This document shows, piece by piece, positions 9,938 through 18,923 of a DNA stretch of 64,000 bases. This DNA is from Caldilineaceae bacterium. GTDB lineage: Bacteria; Chloroflexota; Anaerolineae; Caldilineales; Caldilineaceae. The notes under the pieces are model-generated. The model was not told the origin of the DNA. It did no database searches and saw nothing but the letters and a program-made list of their open reading frames with translations. A program made the position numbers and the translations under genes. The stretch is taken from NCBI GenBank assembly GCA_022821545.1, contig JAJEDJ010000009.1:1-64000 (forward strand), written 5' to 3'. Every line of letters begins with the position of its first letter. Position 1 is the first letter of the stretch.

Positions 9938-10417
9938 ATGAAACTGCACGATTTGCGTCCCGACGAGGGCGCCACTAGAAATCGAAAACGCATTGGGCGC
10001 GGCACAGGATCGGGACGGGGCAAGACGGCCGGACGCGGCACGAAGGGCCAAAATGCCCGTGCCGGGAACGGAGGCCTGCGAGGCTTTGAAGGCGGTCAGT
10101 TGAGTTTTCTGCGCCGACTGCCCAGGATGCGCGGATTCAACAACCGCTTCAAAGTTACCTATACGCCGGTTAACCTCGACAAAATGGGGGAACGCTTTGA
10201 AGCCGATGCGCAGGTGACGCCTGCGGCGCTCTTCGACACGGGACTACTTGGCGACAGCAAGCAGCCCGTGGTCGTTCTGGCGCGGGGCGAGATTGATAAG
10301 CCGCTCCATTTGCAGGTCCATCGCATCAGCAGGAGCGCAAGGGAGAAGGTAGAGGCCGCGGGCGGTACGGTCGACATTCTTCCCTTCGAAGTCAACAGGA
10401 ATCTGCCGCGGTCTTAA
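9938..10417 (+). CDS. rplO: 50S ribosomal protein L15
   Basis: The 159-residue protein begins MKLHDLRPDEGATRNRKR, typical of L15, followed by the Gly/Arg-rich GRGTGSGRGKTAGRGTKGQNAR loop and a C-terminal domain ending VEAAGGTVDILP. An upstream in-frame ATG at 9836 falls inside rpmD and is rejected. ATG at 9938 fits the family; the Shine-Dalgarno GGAG is at 9923-9926. Confidence 0.96.
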   Translation: MKLHDLRPDEGATRNRKRIGRGTGSGRGKTAGRGTKGQNARAGNGGLRGFEGGQLSFLRRLPRMRGFNNRFKVTYTPVNLDKMGERFEADAQVTPAALFDTGLLGDSKQPVVVLARGEIDKPLHLQVHRISRSAREKVEAAGGTVDILPFEVNRNLPRS

Positions 10418-10486
10418 CTGTAGAGAGGTCGGGTTGGCGGCCAAACAGGTGGCCGGGACCGGGCGGAGCTCTACCGGAGAATCTTT

Positions 10487-11824
10487 ATGCTCGACGCCGT
10501 ACGCAATGCCTTTCGTTTGCCGGACTTGCGTCAGAAACTGCTGTATACGTTCCTGATTCTGGTCGCCTACCGGCTCGCCGCGCATATCCCTCTTCCCGGC
10601 GTCAATCGAGAGGTGCTGGACCAGATATTTCGTTCGACGGACCAGAACATTCTCTTGAGTCTGTTGAACTTTTTCAGCGGCGGCGCGCTGGCCCAATTCA
10701 GCGTGATGGCGATGGGTGTATATCCTTACATCACCGCCACGATTATCATGCAGCTTCTGACCCCGATAGTGCCCCAGCTGGAGGAGTTGAGCCGGGAGGG
10801 TGAACAGGGACGGCAGCAGCTGAACCGCTACACACATTACATGACGGTCCCGCTGGCGCTCTTGCAGGCTTTCGGTCAGGCTACGCTGCTCAGCCGTCCT
10901 GTGGGCGGCGCGGCGACAGGCGCGGTGCTTGAGAACTGGGGCTTCACGGGCGAGGCGCTGCTTCCCTCTCTGACGATTCTGATCAGCCTGACGGCGGGCA
11001 CGATGCTGGCTATGTGGATGGGAGAGCTGCTGACCGAACAGGGCATCGGCAACGGCGTATCGTTGATCATATTTGCCGGCATCGTCGCGGCGGCGCCAAG
11101 CCAGGTGCGTCTGCTGACGCAGCAGGGCATTACACACCTGCTGATATTCAGCGTCATTACGGTTCTGACGGTGGCCCTGATTGTATGGGTGCAGGAGGGC
11201 CAGCGGCGCATTCCCGTTCAATACGGCAAGCGGGTGCGCACGATGCGCGGCAACCGGTTGATGATGGTCGGCGGGCAGAGTACCTACGTGCCGATGCGAG
11301 TGAATACGGCGGGTATGATTCCGCTGATTTTCGCTCAGAGTCTGCTCATTCTTCCGAACACGCTGGCATCCTATTTCATTCTTCGCGATGACTGGCTCGG
11401 CTCGATAGCGAATTTCTTTTTCACCTCGTTCAGTCCGCAGAACTTTCTGTACTGGCTGTTCTATTTCATGCTGACAGTTGCGTTCACGTACTTTTATACC
11501 GATATCATGTTCCGGCAACAGAATCTCCCTGACACTTTGCAGAAGCAGGGGGGGTTTATCCCAGGCATCCGGCCTGGCCCACGGACTGAACAGTATCTGA
11601 ACGGAGTGTTAGGGCGCATTACGCTGGTCGGTGCGCTATTTCTCGGCCTGGTTGCGGTGCTGCCCTTCCTCGCCGGCGTGGTTTTCGGAGGAGGCGTCGG
11701 CAGTTTCAACACGCTGATTATCAGCAGCACGGGTCTCCTGATCGTAGTCGGTGTTGTTCTGGACACGATGAAACAGATCGAGGCGCAGCTGATGATGCGC
11801 AATTATGAGGGCTTCATCCGTTAG
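10487..11824 (+). CDS. secY: Protein translocase subunit SecY
   Basis: The 445-residue, very hydrophobic protein is SecY, the channel of the SecYEG translocon in the cytoplasmic membrane. It has the N-terminal LPDLRQKLLYTFLILVAYRL segment (TM1), the plug-region FFSGGALAQFSVMAMGVYPYI, the QRRIPVQYGKR cytoplasmic loop, and GGFIPGIRPGP in the ribosome-binding loop before TM9. Ten membrane segments are expected. Sits in its usual place between rplO and adk. Confidence 0.98.
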   Translation: MLDAVRNAFRLPDLRQKLLYTFLILVAYRLAAHIPLPGVNREVLDQIFRSTDQNILLSLLNFFSGGALAQFSVMAMGVYPYITATIIMQLLTPIVPQLEELSREGEQGRQQLNRYTHYMTVPLALLQAFGQATLLSRPVGGAATGAVLENWGFTGEALLPSLTILISLTAGTMLAMWMGELLTEQGIGNGVSLIIFAGIVAAAPSQVRLLTQQGITHLLIFSVITVLTVALIVWVQEGQRRIPVQYGKRVRTMRGNRLMMVGGQSTYVPMRVNTAGMIPLIFAQSLLILPNTLASYFILRDDWLGSIANFFFTSFSPQNFLYWLFYFMLTVAFTYFYTDIMFRQQNLPDTLQKQGGFIPGIRPGPRTEQYLNGVLGRITLVGALFLGLVAVLPFLAGVVFGGGVGSFNTLIISSTGLLIVVGVVLDTMKQIEAQLMMRNYEGFIR

Positions 11825-11867
11825 CCCACCACGTCCTTTTGTTCTGCAGCGCGAGGAATCGTTGCCG

Positions 11868-12554
11868 ATGAGCGACAATATCTATCTGGTGTTGTTGGGA
11901 GCGCCTGGAGCCGGCAAGGGTACACAGGCTCAGTTGCTGGAAGAGAGTTTGGGTATTCCACAGATTTCGACGGGAGAGATCTTCCGGTACAACTTGAAGA
12001 ACCGAACAGAGCTCGGGCAGCTGGCGCAGAGCTATTACGACAAAGGTGAACTGGTTCCTGACGAAGTAACGATCCGGATGGTGGAAGCGCGCCTGGCCCA
12101 GGATGATGCCGCAAATGGTGCGATTCTGGATGGTTTTCCGCGCAATCTCATTCAGGCTCAGGCGCTGGACGAGATGACGGCTGAGTACGGGGGCATAGAT
12201 GTGGTGCCCTTTTTCCAGTTGGAAGACGATGTCGTGACGATGCGAATCACCGGACGGCGGGTTTGCCGCAATTGCGACAGGGTCTACCACCTGACATTCA
12301 ATCCGCCCCAGGGCGAGAACTGTGACAGTTGCGGCGGCGAGCTGTACCAGCGCAATGACGATAAGCCGGAGACGGTCCAGAACCGGCTGTATATCTACTA
12401 CAAACAGACTTCGCCTTTGATTGGGTACTATTTCGCAAGAGGATTGCTGGAGGAGGTTGATGGCGCGAAATCGATCCAGGAGATGCAGGAGCAGTTGCTG
12501 GAGCGGTTGGCGACCAGAAATATCAAGGCGGCGAGGAGCGCCGTGTCCGCCTGA
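11868..12554 (+). CDS. adk: Adenylate kinase (zinc-LID type)
   Basis: The 228-residue enzyme converts ATP plus AMP to two ADP. The P-loop GAPGAGKGTQ is at residues 10-19; the AMP-binding STGEIFR and LDGFPRN motifs follow. The LID has four cysteines (CRNC and CDSC), the structural zinc form seen in many Gram-positive-type lineages. A frame extension upstream would overlap the end of secY; ATG at 11868 with GAGGAA upstream gives the canonical N-terminus. It is 43 bases after secY, the common secY-adk-map order. Confidence 0.97.
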   Translation: MSDNIYLVLLGAPGAGKGTQAQLLEESLGIPQISTGEIFRYNLKNRTELGQLAQSYYDKGELVPDEVTIRMVEARLAQDDAANGAILDGFPRNLIQAQALDEMTAEYGGIDVVPFFQLEDDVVTMRITGRRVCRNCDRVYHLTFNPPQGENCDSCGGELYQRNDDKPETVQNRLYIYYKQTSPLIGYYFARGLLEEVDGAKSIQEMQEQLLERLATRNIKAARSAVSA

Positions 12555-12593
12555 AGAGTGCGAGGACGGGATGTCGTTGGCGGCAGGTGCAAG

Positions 12594-13442
12594 GTGAACG
12601 ACGAAAGTATGATGACGAGACTCAGGCGCAGGCTGCACGGCAATGGGAGGCCGCGCGTTAAGGCCAGGCAAGTACAGGAACGCCCTGCGCCGGTCTTGAA
12701 GAGCCCGCGAGAGATTCAGATCATGCGGGAAGCAGGGCGCATCGTAGCGAGAGTTCATCAGGCGTTTCAGGAGGCAATCCGGCCGGGGATCAGCACGTGG
12801 GATTTGGACGAGCTGGCTGCGGCGACGATACACAGCCATCGTGCGAAATCCAGTTTTCTGGGCTATCGCGGCTATCCGGCGAATATATGCACGAGCATCA
12901 ACGAGGAACTGGTGCATGGCATTCCGAGCCGGGAGCGGGTGCTGCAAGAGGGCGACATTATCAGTATCGATGTAGGGGTATTCTACCGCGGCTTTGTGGG
13001 CGACAGCGGTTGGACATATCCTGTCGGCGCGATAGAGCCTGGTGCGGAACGGTTACTGCAGGTTACGGAGGAGAGCCTGAATGCCGGCATAGAGGCGATG
13101 CGTTCGGGCGGCCGTGTACTGGATATCAGCGCTGCGGTGCAAGATAGCGTAGAGCCGAGCGGCTTTCACGTGGTGCGGGAGTACACAGGGCACGGTGTGG
13201 GTCGGGCGATGCACGAGGGGCCGCAGGTTCTGAATTATGTATCGGACGACACGGACGGAAGGGTTGTACTGCGCCCTGGGCTGGTGATTGCGATTGAACC
13301 GATGGTTCAGATAGGCACGTGGCGGACGGAGACATTGCAAGACAAGTGGACCGTTATCAGCGAAGATCATAGCTTGAGCGCCCACTTTGAGCATACGGTT
13401 GCCGTCACTAACAGAGGCCCAGAAATCTTGACGCGGCTATAG
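12594..13442 (+). CDS. map: Type I methionine aminopeptidase
   Basis: Cytosolic enzyme that removes the N-terminal Met. All metal ligands are visible: Asp in IDVGVFYRG, Asp in GDSGW, His in TGHGVGRAMHEGP, Glu in IEPMV and Glu in FEHTVAVT. The substrate-side His is present in VHGIPS. The protein carries about 35 basic residues before the family start at SPREIQIMREAGRI. The start is uncertain: GTG 12558, GTG 12594, and ATG 12609/12612 are all in frame; GTG 12594 is my choice. Confidence 0.93.
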   Translation: MNDESMMTRLRRRLHGNGRPRVKARQVQERPAPVLKSPREIQIMREAGRIVARVHQAFQEAIRPGISTWDLDELAAATIHSHRAKSSFLGYRGYPANICTSINEELVHGIPSRERVLQEGDIISIDVGVFYRGFVGDSGWTYPVGAIEPGAERLLQVTEESLNAGIEAMRSGGRVLDISAAVQDSVEPSGFHVVREYTGHGVGRAMHEGPQVLNYVSDDTDGRVVLRPGLVIAIEPMVQIGTWRTETLQDKWTVISEDHSLSAHFEHTVAVTNRGPEILTRL

Positions 13443-13496
13443 CCTTATGATACACTTGTGGAATTGTGTTAAGACGTTGGAGAGGGAGGTTGAAGG

Positions 13497-13610
13497 ATGA
13501 AAGTGCGGCCTTCGGTCAAGAAGATGTGTGAGAAGTGTACCGTCGTACGACGGCGAGGCGTTGTATATGTGATTTGTCAGAACCCGAAGCACAAGCAGAG
13601 ACAGGGTTAG
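13497..13610 (+). CDS. rpmJ: 50S ribosomal protein L36
   Basis: A 37-codon gene: [14 protein letters not shown] at the start and [12 protein letters not shown] at the end, which is the L36 pattern. The zinc ligands are Cys11, Cys14, Cys27 and His32. Shine-Dalgarno GGGAGG lies about 10 bases upstream. It follows map after 54 bases, where infA would normally intervene; there is no room for infA here. Confidence 0.96.
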   Translation: MKVRPSVKKMCEKCTVVRRRGVVYVICQNPKHKQRQG

Positions 13611-13630
13611 AAACCCAGGGGGCAATTTCC

Positions 13631-14008
13631 ATGGCACGTATTGCAGGCGTCGACATTCCTCGGGACAAGCGGGTGGTTATCGCCCTAACCTACATTTACG
13701 GGATAGGCCGTTCAGTCAGCCAGGAGATTCTGGAGTCGACCGGGATTGACGAAGACAAACGCGTCAAGGACCTGGACACAAATGAATTGGTCGCCTTGCG
13801 GGACTACATAGAGCGGCACTGCCGTGTTGAAGGGGATTTGCGGCGCGAAGTTAACATGAACATCAAGCGCCTCATGGAGATTGGCAGCTATCGAGGCCTG
13901 CGCCACCGGCGCAATCTTCCGAGCCGGGGCCAGCGCACGCGCACGAATGCGCGCACGCGCCGCGGCGTAAAGAAGACGGTCGCCGGGAAGAAGCGAGCGC
14001 GGAAGTAG
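13631..14008 (+). CDS. rpsM: 30S ribosomal protein S13
   Basis: The 125-residue protein begins [26 protein letters not shown], with the helix-two-turn-helix stretch, then [26 protein letters not shown] and a basic end [13 protein letters not shown]13 contacts the P-site tRNA and forms intersubunit bridges. The frame is open upstream through rpmJ; ATG 13631 is the family start. Confidence 0.98.
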   Translation: MARIAGVDIPRDKRVVIALTYIYGIGRSVSQEILESTGIDEDKRVKDLDTNELVALRDYIERHCRVEGDLRREVNMNIKRLMEIGSYRGLRHRRNLPSRGQRTRTNARTRRGVKKTVAGKKRARK

Positions 14009-14065
14009 CGGCAGGTTATCGTTTTTATCATTTATTGCAGAGGAACTTCAGGCTAGGGAGAAACG

Positions 14066-14470
14066 ATGGCTCGAACACAGCGTCGTCGGGGTGGTCGGTC
14101 GTCCCGTCGGGAGAGGAAGCATGTGCCGAGCGGGCAGATTCACGTCCGCGCTACATTTAACAATACGATCATCACGGTAACGGATCCCCAAGGGGAGGTC
14201 CTGTGTTGGGCCAGTTCGGGCACAGCCGGATTCAAGGGGAGCCGCAAGAGTACACCGTTTGCGGCCCAGCTTGCGGCCTCGGCAGCGGCTCGCCAGGCCG
14301 TGAGCGAGTTCAACATGCGAGAGGTCGAGGTGTTTATCAAAGGTCCAGGACCGGGGCGCGAGAGTGCATTGAGAGCGTTGAACCCGGCCGGTCTGACGGT
14401 TACGTCGATCGCGGACATAACACCGATTCCGCATAACGGGGTACGCCCCCCGAGCAAGCGAAGAGTGTAA
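14066..14470 (+). CDS. rpsK: 30S ribosomal protein S11
   Basis: The 134-residue protein is S11: [27 protein letters not shown], then [27 protein letters not shown] and a C-terminus with [16 protein letters not shown]. It forms the 30S platform with S7. Start ATG at 14066 after GGGAG. Confidence 0.98.
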   Translation: MARTQRRRGGRSSRRERKHVPSGQIHVRATFNNTIITVTDPQGEVLCWASSGTAGFKGSRKSTPFAAQLAASAAARQAVSEFNMREVEVFIKGPGPGRESALRALNPAGLTVTSIADITPIPHNGVRPPSKRRV

Positions 14471-14550
14471 GAGAACGGACAACGCGTTGCCTCAGGTGTC
14501 GAGAGTGGAGGGGTTGCGCAACAACGGGATCGACCTGCCGGAAGAAGAGA

Positions 14551-14583
14551 GGCATCGTGTTTCGGCGCGATGCCGCTTGTTTT
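14551..14583 (+). terminator. Intrinsic terminator-like hairpin between rpsK and rpsD
   Basis: A 10-bp stem (GGCATCGTGT at 14551-14560 with GCGCGATGCC at 14565-14574, two G-T pairs) is closed by a TTCG tetraloop and followed by GCTTGTTTT. It has the shape of a Rho-independent terminator within the alpha operon, so it may attenuate expression of rpsD-rpoA-rplQ. Confidence 0.55.
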
Positions 14584-14587
14584 GCAC

Positions 14588-14635
14588 TGCAGTGAATGCG
14601 AAATGCAGTGGATGCGCAGTGCAGTGAAAATGCAG
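14588..14635 (+). repeat. Short direct repeats, TGCAGTG-type, period 16
   Basis: TGCAGTG occurs at 14588-14594, 14604-14610 and 14620-14626, exactly 16 bases apart, followed by a partial TGCAG at 14631-14635. The first copy lies in the palindrome CACTGCAGTG. Function is unknown; the placement just after the hairpin suggests a protein- or RNA-binding site, or a simple local expansion. Confidence 0.6.
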
Positions 14636-14802
14636 AGGGGTGATCGAATTGTGTCGCGTGAGTCCGCCAGGCAGTGACGATGTGGACGGCGCGTTCACTG
14701 GGGGCGCGATCATCATTCAGGCAGAATTGACCGGCACACCAAGCTACGATGCGGTTTTGAATGGGGCAAAGGGCCGCGTGCGATAGTGGACCTGGAGGAA
14801 AG

Positions 14803-15438
14803 ATGGCACGATATACAGATGCGGTTTGTAAACTCTGTCGACGAGAAGGACAGAAGTTATTCTTGAAAGGCGAACGCTGTGTCAGCCCCAAATGCGCGGT
14901 TGATCGGCGTCCGTTCCCGCCGGGCGAAGCAGGCCGGCGAAATGTGATGCGGCGAAAGGTCTCGGATTTCGGGATTCAGTTGCGCGAGAAGCAGAAGGCG
15001 CGTCGCATGTATGGGGTAATGGAACGGCAGTTCCGTCGCTATTTCAAGGAAGCATCGCGCCGCAAAGGGCAGACTGGCGGTATCTTGTTGGAACTACTGG
15101 AAAGCCGGTTGGACAATGTGGTGTACCGGTTCGGCTTTGCCGATAGCCGGGCCCAGGCGCGTCAGCTTGTGCGACACGGTCACTTTGCCGTGAATGGCCG
15201 CAAGACGAATATCCCATCCTTTTTGGTGTCGCCGAACGACCAGATTTCCGTTCGCGAGAAGAGTCGGTCCAAGACCTATTTTCGTGAACGCGCCCAGATT
15301 CTCGGCAGTGCGTCCCCCCCTACGTGGCTCAGTCTGGATGCAACCAATCTCAACGGTACGGTGACTTCGGCGCCGGAACGGGACGAAATTGGCGTACTCC
15401 TGAACGAACAGTTGATCGTTGAGTACTACAGTCGTTAG
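14803..15438 (+). CDS. rpsD: 30S ribosomal protein S4 (cysteine-containing type)
   Basis: The 211-residue protein is S4, a primary 16S rRNA-binding protein. The N-terminus carries cysteines (CKLC and CVSPKC within the first 31 residues) that can hold zinc, typical of many non-proteobacterial S4. The S4 RNA-binding domain is at [34 protein letters not shown]. An upstream ATG at 14761 is rejected because ATG 14803 follows GGAGGAA and gives the usual [12 protein letters not shown] start. Confidence 0.98.
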   Translation: MARYTDAVCKLCRREGQKLFLKGERCVSPKCAVDRRPFPPGEAGRRNVMRRKVSDFGIQLREKQKARRMYGVMERQFRRYFKEASRRKGQTGGILLELLESRLDNVVYRFGFADSRAQARQLVRHGHFAVNGRKTNIPSFLVSPNDQISVREKSRSKTYFRERAQILGSASPPTWLSLDATNLNGTVTSAPERDEIGVLLNEQLIVEYYSR

Positions 15439-15562
15439 CTGACAAGGTACAGGTTCGTTGCCTTTAGAAGTCGGTTGTAGGGGCAACCGGCAGGGCTGCA
15501 ACGATTGTCTGTCGCCACACGTTGTTTGGTTGAGACTGCTATATAGCGGGGAGGGGTAGCCG

Positions 15563-16675
15563 TTGCTTAACAATCTAGTATTGCCGAAGATAGAAGTAGA
15601 GGCCAGTTCTCGGAACTACGGTCATTTTGTGATCAGCCCGCTGGAAAGCGGCTATGGGATTACGCTTGGGAACTCTTTACGCCGGGTATTGCTTTCGAGC
15701 TTGCCAGGCGCTGCCGTAACTTCAATCTCAGTCAGCGGTGTGCATCATGAGTTTTCGACAATCGATCATGTGCTGGAAGATGCCACTCGACTGATTTTGA
15801 ACGTAAAACAGATTCGATTCAGGAGCGAGAGCGCTGAACCTGTTCGGGTTTCGGTTGAGGTGTACCATGAAGGTCCGGTAACGGCCGGAGATCTGAACTG
15901 CCCTCCGGAAGTTGAAATCGTCAACCCTGACCTGTACCTGCTGTTTGCCGACTCGAAAAAGGTGGACCTGGACATTGAGATGGTGGTGGAGCAGGGCCGG
16001 GGTTACAGCCCGGCTGAGGAACGGGTGCAGTTGCCGCTGGGAGAGATCCCAGTGGATGCGATTTTCAGTCCGGTCAAGAAGGCATCCTACCGAGTCGAAC
16101 GAACCCGCATCGGCCAGCAGACCGACTATGACAGACTGAATCTGGAAGTGTGGACCGATGGCACGATTTCGCCTGAAGATTCGATGCGGCAGGCGGCTGA
16201 CATTCTCGTACAGCATCTGACACTGTTTGTGGGCGACCGCACAACGATGGTCGAGTTGCCGGAGGAGGAGGAGGAAAGTATCCCCAGCCGTGTTGCCGAG
16301 GCGCCGATTGAGGAGCTTGAGTTGACGGTACGGGCATACAACTGCCTGAAACGGGCAGGCATCACGAAGGTCGGGGAGATCCTGAAGCGGATGGAGAAGG
16401 GAGAAGACGAGATGCTCGCCATCCGCAACTTTGGCAAGAAGTCCCTGGATGAACTGGTCGAGAAGCTAAGCGAGAAGGGATATATGAACGTGGTAGGCGT
16501 CGATCTCAGCGCCTACCTGGGTGGAGGCAACGGAACCGAAGTTGAGGAGATTCTGGCCGAAGTAGCTGAGACCGAAGTAGCTGAGACTGAAGTCGCTGAG
16601 ACTGAGGCGTCTGATAACGAAGTAGCTGAAACCGAAGCGGCGGAAGCAGTCGAGATCGTCGAAGAGGCGGGCTAA
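15563..16675 (+). CDS. rpoA: DNA-directed RNA polymerase subunit alpha with acidic repeat tail
   Basis: The 370-residue alpha subunit is longer than the usual 315-330. The N-terminal assembly domain shows GYGITLGNSLRRVLLSSLPGAAVT; the C-terminal DNA-binding domain shows IEELELTVRAYNCLKRAGI and AIRNFGKKSLDEL. After it, residues about 333-370 form an acidic low-complexity tail of EVAET-type pentapeptides encoded by a 15-base tandem repeat. The start is TTG at 15563 after GGGGAGGGG. Lies between rpsD and rplQ as in most bacteria. Confidence 0.97.
   Translation: MLNNLVLPKIEVEASSRNYGHFVISPLESGYGITLGNSLRRVLLSSLPGAAVTSISVSGVHHEFSTIDHVLEDATRLILNVKQIRFRSESAEPVRVSVEVYHEGPVTAGDLNCPPEVEIVNPDLYLLFADSKKVDLDIEMVVEQGRGYSPAEERVQLPLGEIPVDAIFSPVKKASYRVERTRIGQQTDYDRLNLEVWTDGTISPEDSMRQAADILVQHLTLFVGDRTTMVELPEEEEESIPSRVAEAPIEELELTVRAYNCLKRAGITKVGEILKRMEKGEDEMLAIRNFGKKSLDELVEKLSEKGYMNVVGVDLSAYLGGGNGTEVEEILAEVAETEVAETEVAETEASDNEVAETEAAEAVEIVEEAG
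16559..16648 (+). repeat. 15-base tandem repeat in the 3' end of rpoA
   Basis: Six in-frame 15-base units starting GAAGTAGCTGAGACC encode EVAET, EVAET, EVAET, EASDN, EVAET, EAAEA. Units 1-3 and 5 are nearly identical; units 4 and 6 have diverged. The array can change length by slippage without breaking the frame. Confidence 0.85.
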
Positions 16676-16700
16676 TCGCCGCTAGCGGAGGAATAGCACG

Positions 16701-17087
16701 ATGCGACACCAGATCGCGGGCCGGAAGTTAAGCCGGAATGCGGCACAACGCAAGGCCCTGTTTCGCAACCTGATACGAGAACTCTATATTCATGAACGGA
16801 TAACGACTACGCAGGCCAAGGCGCGGGCGATGCGCGGCGATGCTGAGAAGCTGATTACTAAAGCCAAGCACGGCTTGGCAGGTAAGATCGACCGGGTACA
16901 TGCGCAACGCCAGGTTGTGGCCTACCTCAATGACAAGGCAGTCGCGAAAAAGGTCTTTGACGAGCTTGCCCCCCGCTATGAGGAGAGGAATGGCGGGTAT
17001 ACACGCATCGTCAAGTTGGGAAAACGGTTCGGTGACGCGGCGGATATGGCGGTCATCGAGCTGGTGACGGAGGGCAGTAACGAATAG
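16701..17087 (+). CDS. rplQ: 50S ribosomal protein L17
   Basis: The 128-residue protein matches L17: MRHQIAGRKLSRNAAQRKALFRNL, IHERITTTQAKARAMRGDAEKLIT, and the end YTRIVKLGKRFGDAADMAVIELV. It begins 25 bases after rpoA with GGAGGAA upstream. Confidence 0.98.
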   Translation: MRHQIAGRKLSRNAAQRKALFRNLIRELYIHERITTTQAKARAMRGDAEKLITKAKHGLAGKIDRVHAQRQVVAYLNDKAVAKKVFDELAPRYEERNGGYTRIVKLGKRFGDAADMAVIELVTEGSNE

Positions 17088-17185
17088 CCGGGTGAGTTGC
17101 CGTCCAGGTCAACTGTTTGCCGGGTGGGCGGCAGTTGGAAGGGTTGTTGATTTGTGGCCGCGTGCCCCACGCCGGTGAGGAGCGA

Positions 17186-18001
17186 ATGCCGAAGGTCGCC
17201 GGTCTGATCGCTTACGACGGCACAGACTTTTTTGGATTCCAGGTACAGAGGGAGGCGCGGACAGTCCAGGGTGCGCTGGAAGAAGCGCTGAAGGACGTGA
17301 CCGGTGCGAACTGCCGGGTAAGCGGCTCGGGAAGAACGGACACAGGCGTTCACGCCAGAGGGCAGATCATTGCGGTGGAAGCGCCGTGGAGCCATTCGCT
17401 GGAAGCCCTGCGACAGGCCTGGAACCAGCGGCTGCCTAATGCGATACTCGTTCGCAGTCTGACGGAGGCGCCGCCGGGGTTTCACCCTCGATTCAGCGCC
17501 ACGGAGCGGACGTACCGTTACACGACGTGGGCGCCAGCGGGCGAAGGAAGGGGCGAGAAACGTTTTCCTCTCGCGGACCGGTTTGCAGTGGTGTTGCCCA
17601 GACGCCCAGACCTGGATGCGATGAACTGTGCTGCAGGCCTGTTGATCGGGACGCATGACTTTGCCACGTTTGGACAGGCGCCCCAAGGAGAGAATACGGT
17701 TCGCCGAATCGTATCGCTCTTTTGGGAACGGGTCGAGGAGTCGCTGCCTGTGCTGGACCCGTATGCGGCCGAGCGGCTGGTGTTGACCGTTACCGCCAAC
17801 GCATTTTTGAGACGGATGGCGCGGAATCTGGCCGGCTCGTTGCTGGCAGTTGGTCTGGGTGTGTGGAAGGCGGATGAACTGGTCGCGGCGTTGAAGGCCA
17901 AAGATCGCAGCCGCTCAGCCCCGCCGCTCCCGCCAAATGGGCTTGTTCTGGAACGAGTACTCTATTCCGAGTATCCCGATCTGTTTTCTGCACATTTATG
18001 A
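17186..18001 (+). CDS. truA: tRNA pseudouridine synthase A
   Basis: The 271-residue enzyme makes pseudouridine at positions 38-40 of the tRNA anticodon arm. The catalytic Asp lies in SGSGRTDTGVHARGQ; other family stretches are AYDGTDFFGFQ, HPRFSATERTYRY and FLRRMARNLAG. The frame is open to 17117, but ATG 17186 with GTGAGGAG upstream gives the normal N-terminus. The rplQ-truA-rplM-rpsI order is common. Confidence 0.96.
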   Translation: MPKVAGLIAYDGTDFFGFQVQREARTVQGALEEALKDVTGANCRVSGSGRTDTGVHARGQIIAVEAPWSHSLEALRQAWNQRLPNAILVRSLTEAPPGFHPRFSATERTYRYTTWAPAGEGRGEKRFPLADRFAVVLPRRPDLDAMNCAAGLLIGTHDFATFGQAPQGENTVRRIVSLFWERVEESLPVLDPYAAERLVLTVTANAFLRRMARNLAGSLLAVGLGVWKADELVAALKAKDRSRSAPPLPPNGLVLERVLYSEYPDLFSAHL

Positions 18002-18056
18002 TGTTGATTGCAGATAGCAGAGAGTTGCTTGCAGGTGCGAACGAGGAGATTAGAGG

Positions 18057-18509
18057 GTGAAGACACTGAGCCTGAGTTATGAAGAGGCCAAGAGTGGACG
18101 TGAGTGGTATGTTGTCGATGCGACGGACAAGACACTCGGCCGGCTGGCTTCGGAGATCGCGCAGGTCCTGCGCGGCAAGCACAAGCCGAGTTTCACGCCC
18201 AACGTGGACTGCGGTGATTTTGTGATTGTCATCAACTGCGACAAGTTTCACGTAACGGGCAAGCGCCTGGATGAGAAACGCTATTACCGGCATTCGCGCT
18301 ATCCCGGCGGCCTGAAGAGCCGAACGATGCGCGAACAGCTGAAGAGACAACCGGAGAAGATCATTTTTGAAGCGGTCAAAGGTATGGTTCCCAAGACCCG
18401 GCTCGGGCGCGCCCAGATGAAAAAGCTGAGAGTCTACGCTGGTCCGGATCACCCGCACCAGGCGCAGAAGCCGAAGGTGCTGGAACTGCAGGAGAGAAGA
18501 TATGAGTGA
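18057..18509 (+). CDS. rplM: 50S ribosomal protein L13
   Basis: The 150-residue protein is L13: [33 protein letters not shown], the [13 protein letters not shown] stretch, and [21 protein letters not shown]. The start is GTG at 18057 with GAGGAG upstream. Its last codons overlap the rpsI start by 8 bases, so the two are translationally coupled. Confidence 0.98.
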   Translation: MKTLSLSYEEAKSGREWYVVDATDKTLGRLASEIAQVLRGKHKPSFTPNVDCGDFVIVINCDKFHVTGKRLDEKRYYRHSRYPGGLKSRTMREQLKRQPEKIIFEAVKGMVPKTRLGRAQMKKLRVYAGPDHPHQAQKPKVLELQERRYE

Positions 18510-18891
18510 GTATATCGAGGCGGTTGGACGACGCAAGAGCGCGACGGCACGCGTGCGGCTGTATGAGGGGGACGGTGAGATCATCGTCAACAGCCTGCCG
18601 ATGAACGGCTATTTTGGGCGCGCTTTGGATCAGATGGTGATTCGGCAACCGCTGACACTGACGGGAACTGAGAACAGCTTCAATATCAGCATAAAGGTTC
18701 ATGGCGGCGGTGAAGGCGGTCAGGCTCACGCGGCGCGGCACGGTTTATCGCGAGCGCTGGTGGCGGCGGATCCGAATCTGAGGCCTACCTTGAAGGCTGC
18801 GGGTTTTCTCACGCGCGACGCGCGCGTGAAGGAACGGATGAAGCCGGGGCTGAAACGGGCGCGCAAGGCTCCGCAGTACACCAAGCGGTGA
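18502..18891 (+). CDS. rpsI: 30S ribosomal protein S9
   Basis: The 129-residue protein is S9: [45 protein letters not shown], and the C-terminal basic tail RKAPQYTKR that touches P-site tRNA. It overlaps rplM by 8 bases and is the last gene before a strong terminator. Confidence 0.99.
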   Translation: MSEYIEAVGRRKSATARVRLYEGDGEIIVNSLPMNGYFGRALDQMVIRQPLTLTGTENSFNISIKVHGGGEGGQAHAARHGLSRALVAADPNLRPTLKAAGFLTRDARVKERMKPGLKRARKAPQYTKR

Positions 18892-18923
18892 GAGACGCCT
18901 GTCAGAAATCGAGGCAATACAGA

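Larger units (their letters stand above)
14471..14802 (+). other. 332-base intergenic region inside the alpha operon, rpsK-rpsD
   Basis: No gene is visible. It holds a terminator-like hairpin (14551-14583) and directly after it a cluster of TGCAGTG repeats (14588-14635). A TTGACC at 14727 and TACGAT at 14745 are only 12 bases apart, too close for a standard promoter. This is the longest gap in the ribosomal block. Confidence 0.7.

Noticed and set aside
10244..11518. A 424-codon minus-strand open frame opposite rplO and secY
   Set aside because: Antisense shadow; composition is His/Arg/Gln-rich and no domain is visible.
14727..14750. TTGACC and TACGAT as a promoter for rpsD
   Set aside because: The spacing is 12 bases, too short for a sigma70-type promoter.
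15505..15545. TTGTCT/TTGTTT with TATATA as a promoter for rpoA
   Set aside because: The spacings (29 and 12 bases) do not fit.
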